A DNA stretch of 64,000 nucleotides, taken from contig NZ_JARXUZ010000001.1 in NCBI RefSeq assembly GCF_029893365.1, positions 3,038,001 to 3,102,000 of the forward strand, written 5' to 3'. Origin of the DNA: Cryobacterium sp. CG_9.6 (lineage in GTDB: Bacteria > Actinomycetota > Actinomycetes > Actinomycetales > Microbacteriaceae). Below are positions 25,053 to 33,769 of the stretch, one piece after another. Positions within the stretch are counted from its first letter, which is position 1. The number at the start of each line of letters is the position of its first letter. The notes beneath the pieces are model-generated. The model did no database searches. It saw only the letters and a program-made list of their open reading frames with translations, and was not told the DNA's origin. A program made the translations under genes and the position numbers.

Positions 25053-26279
25053 ATGACCAAGAGAATCTTGAGCGCAGCGGCGATCGTAGTCGCCATGTTC
25101 GGAGTGACCGCCTGTTCAACAGGCGGCGGTGACACGGCCTCCGCCGCAGACACCATCATGATTGGATCCGTTCACCCGCTGAGCGGAGGGCTGGCGGGTG
25201 TCGGCGGTCTCATGAACGACGGAGCCAAACTCGCAATTGAAGACATCAACGCCGCCGGCGGGATCGAGTCACTGGATGGTGCTCTCCTTGAGCTCATCGA
25301 CGGTGACAGCCAGGGCAGCGCCGAAACCGGCCAGAGCGAAGCTCAGCGCCTCATCAGTGCTGGCGCAGTCGCCCTTGTAGGTACGTACCAGTCTGACGTC
25401 ACGCAGAATGTGGCATCCGTTGCGGAGCGCGCCAAGGTGCCGCTGGTGATTGACGTGGCCGTTGACGACAAGATTCTCAGCCAGGGCTACCAATACAGCT
25501 TCAGAATTCAGCCTGACGCCAGCAGCATGGGCCAGTCGGGAGCAAACGAACTCGTTGCGATGGCTGCCGCGAGCGACCTCACGATCAACACAGTGTCGTA
25601 CATCCACATTGAGGGTGCTTTCGGCGGCAGCGTCTTCGAGGCGTTCAAAGCTGAGGCCGAGGGCCTCGGTATCACCGTCGCTAAGGAAGTCACCTACTCA
25701 GGTACCAACTTCTCTGATGCCACGACACAGGTTGCCGATGCACTCACTGTCAACCCCGACGTGATTGTCGTCACCGGATACTTTCCCGACAACCTGCTTG
25801 TAGCACAGGCCGTGAAGGCCATGAGCCCCGACATCAAGGCCGTATACGGCATCGCGAGTGGCGCCTTCGACGACAGTTCCTTCCCGACCAGCGCCGGCGA
25901 GGCCGCGAGCGGAATCCTGAGTGCGAACTACCACTACAGTGCCACAAGCGACCGTGCCGCCGACATCCGCACTCGCTTCGAGGCGAAGTACGGCAAGGCA
26001 ATGGAAACCTCAGCAATGCTGTCGTACCAGGCCGTTGAGGTCATTGCGGCCGGCCTCGAAGAGGGTGCTTCTGCTGACCCCGTCGAACTCCGAGACGCCA
26101 TTTCTGGCCTGAGTCTGGAAGACCCCCTTCTCGCCTTCAAAGGTCCGATCGAATTCGATGAACGTGGCCAGAACAAGAACGCGTCGGTGATCGTGATGCA
26201 GGTTCAAGATGGTGTGATCCAGCAGGTGTATCCCATCGACTTCGCTACAGCAGATCTCGTCTTTCCGACCGGACAGTAG
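25053..26279 (+). CDS. ABC transporter substrate-binding lipoprotein, branched-chain amino acid type
   Basis: A 408-aa type I periplasmic-binding-protein of the LivK/urea/amide family. The lipobox VTAC (about residues 17-20) after a short hydrophobic segment marks a membrane-anchored lipoprotein. GSVHPLSGGLAGVGGLMNDGAKLAIEDINAAGG and LVGTYQSDVTQNVASVAERAKVPLV are typical. It captures the substrate outside the cell. First gene of a nine-gene plus-strand operon, 75 bp behind the best palindrome. The ligand is probably the substrate of module A rather than an amino acid. Confidence 0.92.
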   Translation: MTKRILSAAAIVVAMFGVTACSTGGGDTASAADTIMIGSVHPLSGGLAGVGGLMNDGAKLAIEDINAAGGIESLDGALLELIDGDSQGSAETGQSEAQRLISAGAVALVGTYQSDVTQNVASVAERAKVPLVIDVAVDDKILSQGYQYSFRIQPDASSMGQSGANELVAMAAASDLTINTVSYIHIEGAFGGSVFEAFKAEAEGLGITVAKEVTYSGTNFSDATTQVADALTVNPDVIVVTGYFPDNLLVAQAVKAMSPDIKAVYGIASGAFDDSSFPTSAGEAASGILSANYHYSATSDRAADIRTRFEAKYGKAMETSAMLSYQAVEVIAAGLEEGASADPVELRDAISGLSLEDPLLAFKGPIEFDERGQNKNASVIVMQVQDGVIQQVYPIDFATADLVFPTGQ

Positions 26280-26285
26280 ACGATC

Positions 26286-27308
26286 ATGACTCCCAGCACG
26301 TCCAACGTACTCATACACGACACTGAAACAGAGGAGCCAACCCGGCGGGCATTTGTTCTGTCCCCGGCGTGGAAGGTGAGCCTGGGCGTCACCGCCCTCG
26401 CGATCGCGGCCCTCGCGCTGATCTACCTCGTAGGCGACCGTGCCGATTCGCTGGTTACTCAGGCGATTGTCACCGGGCTGCTCCTCGGCGGAGTCTATGC
26501 GCTCGCGTCATTGGGCTTGACGTTGATCTTCGGCGTGCTGGGAATCGTAAATTTTGCCCAGGGAGCAATGCTCTCCATGTCAATGTTCATCGTCTACTTC
26601 ATGGTGTCGACGTTCGGCATGAACACCTATCTCGCCGTCATTGTGACGGTACCGATCATGTTCGGCTTCGGCTGGCTATTTCAATCCACACTCATGAACC
26701 GGTTGTCCGGCGACAGCGGCCACGAGCGTCCGCTGCTGGTGACACTCGGGCTTTCCTTGCTCATCATCAACACGCTGCTGATGATTTTTGGCGGACGCCC
26801 TCTCTCCGTCGACGCACCGATTGAAGGTTCGCTTCGCATTCTCGGAGCCATCGCCGACTATCCCCGCATGATCGCTTTCGGTGGTGCCGTCATCGTGGCT
26901 GCCGCCCTGGCACTCATTCTGAAAAAGTCACCCCTGGGCTTGGCCATTCGGGCGGTGTCTGAAAACAACGAGGGTGCGTCACTCGTGGGAATCAACGTGC
27001 GTCGAATCTACGCTCTGACCTTTGGGCTGGGCTCGGCTGCGGTGGCAGTTGCGGGTGGCTTGCTCACCCCCTTCACCAGCCTCATCCCCTCTGTGGGTGA
27101 TCAGTACACCACTCTGGCATTCGTCATCGTGGTTCTCGGCGGGCTCGGCAGTATCCCCGGAGCCGTGATCGGTGGCCTCTTCATCGGTCTCCTGCAAACG
27201 GTCGGGTCGCTGTACCTCCCGGGCAGCGGCTCTCTATTGCTCGTCTTCGTTGTGTTCGTTCTCATTCTCTTCTTACGCCCTCAAGGACTCCTCGGAGCAA
27301 AAAAATGA
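26286..27308 (+). CDS. Branched-chain amino acid-type ABC permease, LivH-like
   Basis: A 340-aa inner permease with about eight hydrophobic helices. The N-terminus is extended by about 50 residues, including one extra hydrophobic segment. GLLLGGVYALASLGLTLIFGVLGIVNFAQGAM is the LivH signature and NEGASLVGINVRRIYALTFGLGSA the coupling region. It starts 6 bp after the binding protein and overlaps the next permease by 4 bp. Confidence 0.92.
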   Translation: MTPSTSNVLIHDTETEEPTRRAFVLSPAWKVSLGVTALAIAALALIYLVGDRADSLVTQAIVTGLLLGGVYALASLGLTLIFGVLGIVNFAQGAMLSMSMFIVYFMVSTFGMNTYLAVIVTVPIMFGFGWLFQSTLMNRLSGDSGHERPLLVTLGLSLLIINTLLMIFGGRPLSVDAPIEGSLRILGAIADYPRMIAFGGAVIVAAALALILKKSPLGLAIRAVSENNEGASLVGINVRRIYALTFGLGSAAVAVAGGLLTPFTSLIPSVGDQYTTLAFVIVVLGGLGSIPGAVIGGLFIGLLQTVGSLYLPGSGSLLLVFVVFVLILFLRPQGLLGAKK

Positions 27309-28351
27309 CGAAAGTCGATACTTCACGGCGTGCAGTCGCGCCCCGAGCGCCCCGCACCTCGCAGAGTGGCGCACGCCGCCAGTACATGTACCTGACCATT
27401 GGACTTGCCGTCTTCTTCTTTCTGCCCTTCGTGCTCCCCGAATCAGCCCAACCCGTGGCCGTGCGCACGCTCATCTTCGCCATCATGGCTGTGGGCTGGA
27501 ACCTGATGAGCGGTTACGGCGGCATGTTCAGCTTCGGCCATGCGGCATTCTTCGGCGTTGGCGCCTACACCGTAGCTTTTCTCCTGACGGAATATGGCAT
27601 CTCCCCGTGGATCTCCATGATCGTTGGAGCCATTCTCTCGGCTGGCGTCGGGGTACTCATTGCCTACATGTGCCTGCGATACAAGCTCGCAGGGTCATAC
27701 TTTGCACTCGCAACTTTCGCCTTCGCGCAAATGTTTCTGCTCATTGCCCAGGGCGCAGAATTTCTCAACAAGACCGAAGGCATCAACATCCCTCTGCTTC
27801 CGCAGGAATCCTGGGTAATGATGCAGTTCGATCAGAACAGCTATTACTACTACTGGATTCCCTTAGGACTTCTGGCCATCGTCGTGGCCGTCTCCATCTA
27901 TTACGTCAATTCCCGAGCTGGTCAGTTCACGCAGGCCATCCGCGACGATGCGATTGCAGCTGAGTCGCTAGGAATCAACGTCATGCGGTATCGGCTCATC
28001 ACAGTGGCATTGAGCTGTGCAATCACCGCAATTGCCGGTGCTTATTACACCCAGTACTACCTCTTCGTCGGTCCCGAACAGGCCTTTGGCCTGCATGTTT
28101 CCATTGATGCGCTGATTCCTGCGGTGATCGGAGGCATGGGAACCATTTGGGGTCCACTCGTGGGTGCGGCTGTGATGGGGCCCCTATCCGAAGTGATCGC
28201 GGGGCTGTTGCGTAATCCCCCACCCTTCCTGGAGTTCTTGCAGGGGCGAAGTGGACTCGATGTGGCGGTCTATGCCGTTCTTCTGATCGCAATCGTGGTC
28301 TTCATGCCCAAGGGCATATTCGGAACTATCCGGGATAGGTGGCGCAAATGA
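27305..28351 (+). CDS. Branched-chain amino acid-type ABC permease, LivM-like
   Basis: A 348-aa polytopic permease. Signature AVGWNLMSGYGGMFSFGHAAFFGVGAYT, then AIRDDAIAAESLGINVMRYRL as the ATPase-contacting loop and GGMGTIWGPLVGAAVMG near the end. ATG 27305 overlaps the LivH-like stop. Works as heterodimer with the preceding permease. Confidence 0.92.
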   Translation: MTKVDTSRRAVAPRAPRTSQSGARRQYMYLTIGLAVFFFLPFVLPESAQPVAVRTLIFAIMAVGWNLMSGYGGMFSFGHAAFFGVGAYTVAFLLTEYGISPWISMIVGAILSAGVGVLIAYMCLRYKLAGSYFALATFAFAQMFLLIAQGAEFLNKTEGINIPLLPQESWVMMQFDQNSYYYYWIPLGLLAIVVAVSIYYVNSRAGQFTQAIRDDAIAAESLGINVMRYRLITVALSCAITAIAGAYYTQYYLFVGPEQAFGLHVSIDALIPAVIGGMGTIWGPLVGAAVMGPLSEVIAGLLRNPPPFLEFLQGRSGLDVAVYAVLLIAIVVFMPKGIFGTIRDRWRK

Positions 28352-29067
28352 GTCTGCTCACAATCGAGGGGCTGTCCAAGTCTTTTGGCGGGCTCAAAGC
28401 CCTCAAGGACATCTCCATTGAGATTCCCGAAGACGAATTTCTGGGAATCATCGGCCCGAATGGTGCTGGCAAAACCACACTGTTCTCTGTGTTGGCCGGG
28501 CAGATTCCGCCCACGTCGGGCCAGGTGACGTTCGACGGTCGTGACATCACGGGGTGGGCGGCCGACCGGGTCGCATCCATTGGCCTGGTGCGCACCTTTC
28601 AGCTCATGCGACCGTTCGAAAGCATGACCGTGCTCGAGAATGTTGCCATCGCCTCACACAGCAAGCATCGTTCTGTGGTGAACGCTCGCACGCACGCAGC
28701 GGCCGTGATCGAGCGCGTGGGCCTGGGTCCCTACATCAACTCCATGTCGGGGACTCTCCCGACCGCTGGACTCAAGCGGCTCGAGCTCGCGCGAGCACTC
28801 GCCTTGGAACCCAAGATGATTCTTCTCGATGAAGTGTTAGCCGGACTCGTTCCCACCGAGCGCGCACCGATCATTGAGCTGCTGCGCGACATTCACCGCG
28901 AGGGCGTGACGGTGATGTTCGTTGAGCACATCATGGCAGCAGTGATGGCACTTTCTCAGCGCCTGCTCGTGATGCATGAGGGCCAACAGCTTGCGCTGGG
29001 TGACCCTGCGTCGGTCATTCAAGACACTCGAGTTGTTGACGCTTATCTCGGAGAGGACTACGCCTGA
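28348..29067 (+). CDS. ABC ATP-binding protein, LivG-like
   Basis: A 239-aa ATPase: FGGLKALKDISIEIPEDEFLGIIGPNGAGKTT (Walker A), signature-like TLPTAGLKRLELARALA, Walker B MILLDEVLAGL. The signature LSGGQ is altered to LPTAG, and the DEP of Walker B is DEV, both as often seen in LivG. ATG 28348 overlaps the permease stop; a GTG 9 bases earlier is less likely. Pairs with the LivF-like ATPase. Confidence 0.92.
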   Translation: MSLLTIEGLSKSFGGLKALKDISIEIPEDEFLGIIGPNGAGKTTLFSVLAGQIPPTSGQVTFDGRDITGWAADRVASIGLVRTFQLMRPFESMTVLENVAIASHSKHRSVVNARTHAAAVIERVGLGPYINSMSGTLPTAGLKRLELARALALEPKMILLDEVLAGLVPTERAPIIELLRDIHREGVTVMFVEHIMAAVMALSQRLLVMHEGQQLALGDPASVIQDTRVVDAYLGEDYA

Positions 29068-29768
29068 TGCTGCAAATGAAGAATGTCTGCGCCGGATACC
29101 GCAGACTCGCAATTCTGCATGACCTCACCCTGCACATCAATCAGGGTGAAATTGTCTCGGTGATCGGAGCCAACGGAGCGGGCAAGACCACTGCACTGCG
29201 GGCACTGGCCGGCATCATCAACGCCACGAGCGGAGACATTCTCTTCGAGGGAAAGTCCATCGCCAAGTCGCGGCCTGACCAGATCGTTCGGGCGGGTCTC
29301 GTGCACGTGCCCCAAGATCGCGCACTTTTCGGCGGTCTCCCGGTCATAGAAAACCTTGTCGCGGGGGCATACACCCAACCGAAATCAACGATCAGCGCAT
29401 CCCTCGACGAGGTCTTCGAGCTCTTCCCCATTCTGAAAGACCGTCGCGCCCAGCTCGCCAACACTATGTCGGGCGGCCAACAGCAGATGCTCGCCATCGG
29501 GCGTGCACTCATGGCCCGGCCCACGTGCCTCACGCTTGACGAACCGTCGATTGGGCTGGCTCCCAACCTGGTGGCGCAGGTGTTTAACGCCATTACCCGC
29601 ATCAGCGAGACCGGAGTAACCGTGCTCATCATCGAGCAAAACGCCTCTCAAGCCCTCGCCATCTCCGACCGCGCGTACGTCATGGAGAGTGGGGCCATTG
29701 CCTTAGAGGGAACCGGACTCGAACTGGCCGACAGCCCAGCAGTACGCAAGGCCTACCTCGGCATGTAG
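29067..29768 (+). CDS. ABC ATP-binding protein, LivF-like
   Basis: A 233-aa ATPase: VSVIGANGAGKTT, VPQDRALFGGLPVIENL, MSGGQQQMLAIGRALM, CLTLDEPSIGLAP and IIEQNASQAL, the standard LivF layout. It shares one base with the LivG-like stop (TGATG). Completes the five-gene importer. Confidence 0.92.
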   Translation: MLQMKNVCAGYRRLAILHDLTLHINQGEIVSVIGANGAGKTTALRALAGIINATSGDILFEGKSIAKSRPDQIVRAGLVHVPQDRALFGGLPVIENLVAGAYTQPKSTISASLDEVFELFPILKDRRAQLANTMSGGQQQMLAIGRALMARPTCLTLDEPSIGLAPNLVAQVFNAITRISETGVTVLIIEQNASQALAISDRAYVMESGAIALEGTGLELADSPAVRKAYLGM

Positions 29769-29782
29769 CCGCAAAGGACATC

Positions 29783-30109
29783 ATGGAATTTCTTGTAAAG
29801 ATTGACATCAACTGGCCACCAGAAACCGATGAAGCACGCCGAGCAGAGATCTTTGAGCGCGAGTTGGCTCGCGGTCAGGAATTAGCCCGAGAAGGAAAGA
29901 TCCGCCGCATCTGGCGCATTCCGGGCAGATGGGCCAACTGGAGCCTCTATGTGGTTGCGGACGCGACAGAGCTCCACGCCGCGCTCACGTCCCTGCCGCT
30001 GTATCCCTGGATGGACATTGAGGTACATGCGCTGGCTGAGCATCCCAATGACCCCCGCGCTTTGGGCATCACTCCACCGATCGAAGAGCCAACGGCGGTG
30101 CGCTCATGA
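29783..30109 (+). CDS. Muconolactone delta-isomerase-like protein
   Basis: A 108-aa protein of the muconolactone isomerase family (MIase), small ferredoxin-fold enzymes that shift a double bond in a lactone. Seen: MEFLVKIDINWPPETDEARRAEIFERELARGQEL, then KIRRIWRIPGRWANWSLYVVADATELHAALTSLPLYPWMDIEVHAL, the full family pattern. It is slightly longer than usual (about 95) because of the C-terminal tail. No catechol pathway genes are near, so its substrate is probably a lactone or unsaturated acid of module A. Overlaps the racemase start by 4 bp. Confidence 0.85.
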   Translation: MEFLVKIDINWPPETDEARRAEIFERELARGQELAREGKIRRIWRIPGRWANWSLYVVADATELHAALTSLPLYPWMDIEVHALAEHPNDPRALGITPPIEEPTAVRS

Positions 30110-30789
30110 GACTCCTCGCGATCACCCCGTTGTGTGTCGACGCGGGAGAGTTACTGAGACGGCAACAGCGCTACAACAGGCTGGCACCGGTTGGCCTGTC
30201 GATTCAACTTCTCAATCTGGGTAACGGCTCCGAGATACCGCGCGCCCTTAACACGAACGAGGACATCATCGCGTCCGAGGCAGCCCTCCTCGCGCGATTT
30301 CGAGCCATCGACACCGGGAATGATCCCGAAGCCAATCTCACGGCAGTCGATGCCTACCTGCCCGACTGCGTCCTGGATCCGGTCGTCGATCTGCCCTACA
30401 GCGGCCTATCCCGTCCGGTTTTGGGCCTGCTCAAACTGACCGCACACTTTCTGGTCAGCCTCGGGGGGACCGTCGGCGCCGTGGCACGGAATGAGGCCAT
30501 CGCCCAAGAACTGGACCGCAAATTTGTGAGCTATGGCCTCGGTCAACCCCACGGTGCGACATCCGTTCTGGGCCTTTCCGTTGCTGACATCGCCAACGAT
30601 GAGATCTGGGCTCGGGCCGTGAACGCTCATCTTCAGACAATGCCAGCACACGTAGTCATTAACGGTTGCTCGGCTGTCGAAGCCGCGGGGCCGAGCGGTC
30701 GGCCCGTGCTGGTGGACCCAACAAAGACTGCCCTCCAACTCATCGCGCTGGGTGCGGCCGTTGGTGCCGTGTCGACGGCCGGCGAATGA
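30106..30789 (+). CDS. Asp/Glu/hydantoin racemase superfamily protein
   Basis: A 227-aa protein of the Asp/Glu racemase superfamily, which also includes hydantoin racemase and maleate isomerase. Two Cys candidates sit where the catalytic pair is expected: the first in LPDCVLDP (about residue 87), the second in INGCSAVEAAG (about residue 187). LRLLAITPL-type opening and LVDPTKTALQLIALGAA at the end match. It probably epimerises or isomerises an acid or cyclic intermediate. Translationally coupled on both sides (ATGA overlaps). Confidence 0.8.
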   Translation: MRLLAITPLCVDAGELLRRQQRYNRLAPVGLSIQLLNLGNGSEIPRALNTNEDIIASEAALLARFRAIDTGNDPEANLTAVDAYLPDCVLDPVVDLPYSGLSRPVLGLLKLTAHFLVSLGGTVGAVARNEAIAQELDRKFVSYGLGQPHGATSVLGLSVADIANDEIWARAVNAHLQTMPAHVVINGCSAVEAAGPSGRPVLVDPTKTALQLIALGAAVGAVSTAGE

Positions 30790-32138
30790 GTGCCGCATCC
30801 GCTCAAATTGCAGCGGTCAACGAACTTGCCGACTTTGCTGCCGACTTGCGGTATCGAGATTTACCCCTGGCGGTGCGCGAACGACTGACGCTTATGCTGG
30901 TTGATCTCCTGGGAGTGACGGCGGCTGGTGCCCGCACGCCGGAGCTCACGGCCCTCGCCGAGGTGTGGCCCAGAAGCACCGGCAGTGCACCCATTATTGG
31001 CACTCGCCGCACCACCAGCCCCGAGACCGCTGCCTATCTCAACGCCATCGCTGCCTGCTGTCTTGAACTGGATGAGGGCAACAAGCACGCCCAGGGACAC
31101 CCTGCGGCGCACGTGGTTTTCAGCGCCATGGCGGCCGTGCAGCTGGCCTCTCGTCCCATCACCGGGGCGGAATTTCTCACTGCCGTAGCGGCGGGATACG
31201 AGGTTGCGGCCAGATTCGGACGCGCCCTCGACCGCAAAGCGGAGTGGCACACCCATGGTCACTGGGGCGTCACGGGTGCCGCGTGCGCCGCAGCACTGAT
31301 CATGGGAGCATCGCGTTCTCAGATTGCTGCGGCTATCGACACCTCCACAGCTCTGATGAATGTGACCCCCTGGGCGACGGTATTGGGCGGCAACTTTGTG
31401 CGAAATCTCTGGGTTGCCAGCGCGAACATGGCGGGCCTCCAGGCGGCGCGACTGGCACTGGCCGGGCTAGCCGACAACAATGCAACTGCTCTCGACACTC
31501 TCGGCAACATCGTTGGCGAACTGCGCACTGACACGCTGACCCGTGAGCTTGGTACCCACTGGCTACTTGCGGAAGGGTACGTAAAGCAACATTCCTCCTG
31601 CTCTTACACTCACGCGGCCGTGGATGCGGTTCAGAGTCTCAAAGCACGTGGCACCTTCGGCGTGGACGACATCAGCAGCGTCAGAGTGCGCACACACTCT
31701 CTGGCGAAGCCGCTCTTCACTCGAGACCCGCACAACCGTTTATCGGCCATGTTCTCCCTCCCGTTTGTGGTCAGCTCCGCCATCGTCAATGCGACCCTGG
31801 ACCCCGCGGCGATGGAGCCCGGGTCGCCTGAATTTGAGTCGTCGCAAGCATTCAGCGCCCGAGTTTCCGTGGAGACCTCGGCCGAATTCGATCGACAGCT
31901 ACCTCTGGAACGCTGGTCGGGTGTGGATATCACCCTCAACGATGGCTCCGTGCTCTCCGAATCACGTCCCAACCCCATCGGTGACGTGGACTACTTTCCC
32001 ATGGGCGCGGCCGAGATTGAGGCCAAACTCACCGCGCTCCTCGGTACGGGAGACAGCCAAAGTCTTCACCACATACTTTCTGATTTGGAAGACAGCACCG
32101 ATGCTGTCCTCATCTTCAACAAACTCAGCGCTGTCTAA
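30786..32138 (+). CDS. MmgE/PrpD family protein 2
   Basis: A 450-aa MmgE/PrpD protein. ATG 30786 overlaps the racemase stop and decides the start; longer frames run antiparallel to nothing known. Seen: LMLVDLLGVTAAGARTPE, CCLELDEGNKHAQGHPAAHVVFSAMAA, HWGVTGAACAAAL and EGYVKQHSSCSYTHAAVDAV. The active-site segment (ELDEGNKHAQGHPAA) differs from that of paralogue 1 (LDYDDTHLPSVLHPSA), so it belongs to a different branch. Predicted dehydratase or decarboxylase of a carboxylic acid intermediate. Confidence 0.9.
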   Translation: MSAASAQIAAVNELADFAADLRYRDLPLAVRERLTLMLVDLLGVTAAGARTPELTALAEVWPRSTGSAPIIGTRRTTSPETAAYLNAIAACCLELDEGNKHAQGHPAAHVVFSAMAAVQLASRPITGAEFLTAVAAGYEVAARFGRALDRKAEWHTHGHWGVTGAACAAALIMGASRSQIAAAIDTSTALMNVTPWATVLGGNFVRNLWVASANMAGLQAARLALAGLADNNATALDTLGNIVGELRTDTLTRELGTHWLLAEGYVKQHSSCSYTHAAVDAVQSLKARGTFGVDDISSVRVRTHSLAKPLFTRDPHNRLSAMFSLPFVVSSAIVNATLDPAAMEPGSPEFESSQAFSARVSVETSAEFDRQLPLERWSGVDITLNDGSVLSESRPNPIGDVDYFPMGAAEIEAKLTALLGTGDSQSLHHILSDLEDSTDAVLIFNKLSAV

Positions 32139-32168
32139 CTCAGCCCACCACACCGCAAGGAGAACAAC

Positions 32169-33545
32169 ATGACGCAGGAAGAATTTGATGGGCCGGACCT
32201 CGTTGTCGTGGGAGCTGGCGGAGGGTTGGTAGCGGCGCTGCGCGCGGCACAGCTTGGATTGTCCGTGCTCGTGGTCGAAGCCAACAGCCGCTTTCGACGC
32301 GGAAACAACACCGCAATGTCGACCGCCATGATTCCCGGAGCGGGAAGCCGGTGGCAGACCGAGGCCGGAATTGTCGACTCACCAGAACAGTTTCTCGCCG
32401 ACATCATGGCAAAAACGCACGATGAAGCCGACCCGCAACTTGCGCGAGCACTCGCGGGGGTAAGCGCACGGCTCGTAGAGTGGATGGCCGACGATCTGAA
32501 GCTTCCCATGTCTCTCGTCACTGATTTTCCCTACCCTGGGCATTCACGTCTCCGCTGCCACACCGTGCCTGGTCGAATCGGTACAGCGCTGCTCACCTCT
32601 ATGCACGCGCAGGTGGAAGAGTCACCTCTCATCGACCTGTACCTCCCGGCTCGCCTCGTCGACGTCATCGTCACCGACGGTGCCGTGAGTGCCGTCGTGG
32701 TGGAGACGGCCGACGGGCGCGAAGAGATCCCTACACGGGCAGTCCTGATGGCCACGAATGGTTTTGGTGGCAACAGCGCGCTGGTGGCGGAGCACCTGCC
32801 ACAGATTGCGGACGCCATCTATTACGGCAGCGAAGAATCGCAGGGCGATGCCCTGCGCATCGGAACCACACTGGGTGCGGCAACCGGCTTTCTCGATGCG
32901 TATCAGGGCCATGCCGCACTCGCGATGCCATCAGCCACTCTCGCTGGCTGGGCAACGGTCATGCACGGGGGCTTTCTGGTGAATAAGGCCGGTCTTCGAT
33001 TTGGCGACGAAACGATGGGCTATTCCGAATATGCGCGCGAGTCTCTCCTGCACGCTGACGGACAGGCATGGATCATTCTGGATCTACGCATTCATGACGC
33101 CTGCGAACCCTTCCAGGATTTTCGTGACACCGTTTCGTCGGGCGGGCTGCGCTGGGCCGAGTCCATCGAAGAGCTAGCGACAACCACAGGCATTGACGCT
33201 GCTGGGCTTCAGCAGACGCTCGAGAGCACTCGAAGCTTTGGCCGCGGCGAAACGCAGGACGACTTCGGCCGTACGTTGTGGGAGGCGCCCCTCGCTGGGC
33301 GTCTGGGTGCGATCGCCGTTCGTCCCGCGTTGTTCCATACCCAGGGCGGTCTGCGTGTGAACGGAGATGCTCAGGTGCTGACCGAGAGCGGCGAGGCAAT
33401 TCCGGGCCTGTACGCCTCCGGTGGTGCAGCAATGGGCATATCGGGCCACGGGGCCGGTGGGTATCTGGCGGGCAACGGTCTGCTGCCGGCACTGGGACTC
33501 GCGCTTCTGGCCGCCGAGCACGCGGCCGGTTCCCGTACCGTCTAG
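32169..33545 (+). CDS. FAD-dependent oxidoreductase, fumarate reductase/KstD-like
   Basis: A 458-aa flavoprotein of the FAD_binding_2 family (fumarate reductase flavoprotein, 3-ketosteroid dehydrogenase). N-terminal dinucleotide fold DLVVVGAGGGLVAALRAAQLGLSVLVVEA, RGNNTAMSTAMIPGAG, the middle ATNGFGGN and the C-terminal GLYASGGAAMGISGHGAGGYLAGNGLL FAD segment. The GxGxxG loop appears one residue short (GAGGGL). No covalent-flavin His or heme motif. It may introduce or reduce a C=C bond next to a carboxyl group. GGAG stands before ATG; last gene of the operon, followed directly by dispersed repeats. Confidence 0.88.
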   Translation: MTQEEFDGPDLVVVGAGGGLVAALRAAQLGLSVLVVEANSRFRRGNNTAMSTAMIPGAGSRWQTEAGIVDSPEQFLADIMAKTHDEADPQLARALAGVSARLVEWMADDLKLPMSLVTDFPYPGHSRLRCHTVPGRIGTALLTSMHAQVEESPLIDLYLPARLVDVIVTDGAVSAVVVETADGREEIPTRAVLMATNGFGGNSALVAEHLPQIADAIYYGSEESQGDALRIGTTLGAATGFLDAYQGHAALAMPSATLAGWATVMHGGFLVNKAGLRFGDETMGYSEYARESLLHADGQAWIILDLRIHDACEPFQDFRDTVSSGGLRWAESIEELATTTGIDAAGLQQTLESTRSFGRGETQDDFGRTLWEAPLAGRLGAIAVRPALFHTQGGLRVNGDAQVLTESGEAIPGLYASGGAAMGISGHGAGGYLAGNGLLPALGLALLAAEHAAGSRTV

Positions 33546-33727
33546 CGCTGGTCGAGGAGCTGGCACTCGGGACCACGTGAGCCGCACGAGGTCTCGACTG
33601 CTCGCAAGCTCGCGCTCGACCAGCGAGTCCCGCTGGTCGAGGAGCCGGCACGCTTTTCGCCGGCGTCTCGAGACCCCGTGAGCTACACAAGGTCTCGACT
33701 GCTCGCAAGCTCGCGCTCGACCAGAGA
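33546..33727. repeat. Dispersed GCTGGTCGAG repeat, two units
   Basis: Two units of GCTGGTCGAGGAGC-(T/C)GGCAC ... CCCCGTGAGC ... GGTCTCGACTGCTCGCAAGC and TCGCGCTCGACCAGCGAG, beginning directly at the flavoprotein stop. Each half can fold into a hairpin. It separates module A from module B. Confidence 0.85.
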
Positions 33728-33769
33728 GGGGGGAGCACCACCGGCCTGCGGGCCGTAGTATTTCCATTC

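Noticed and set aside
30666-30785. Upstream extension of the second MmgE/PrpD gene by 40 codons.
   Set aside because: It overlaps the racemase gene; ATG 30786 with the ATGA overlap fits the operon's coupling pattern and the family N-terminus.
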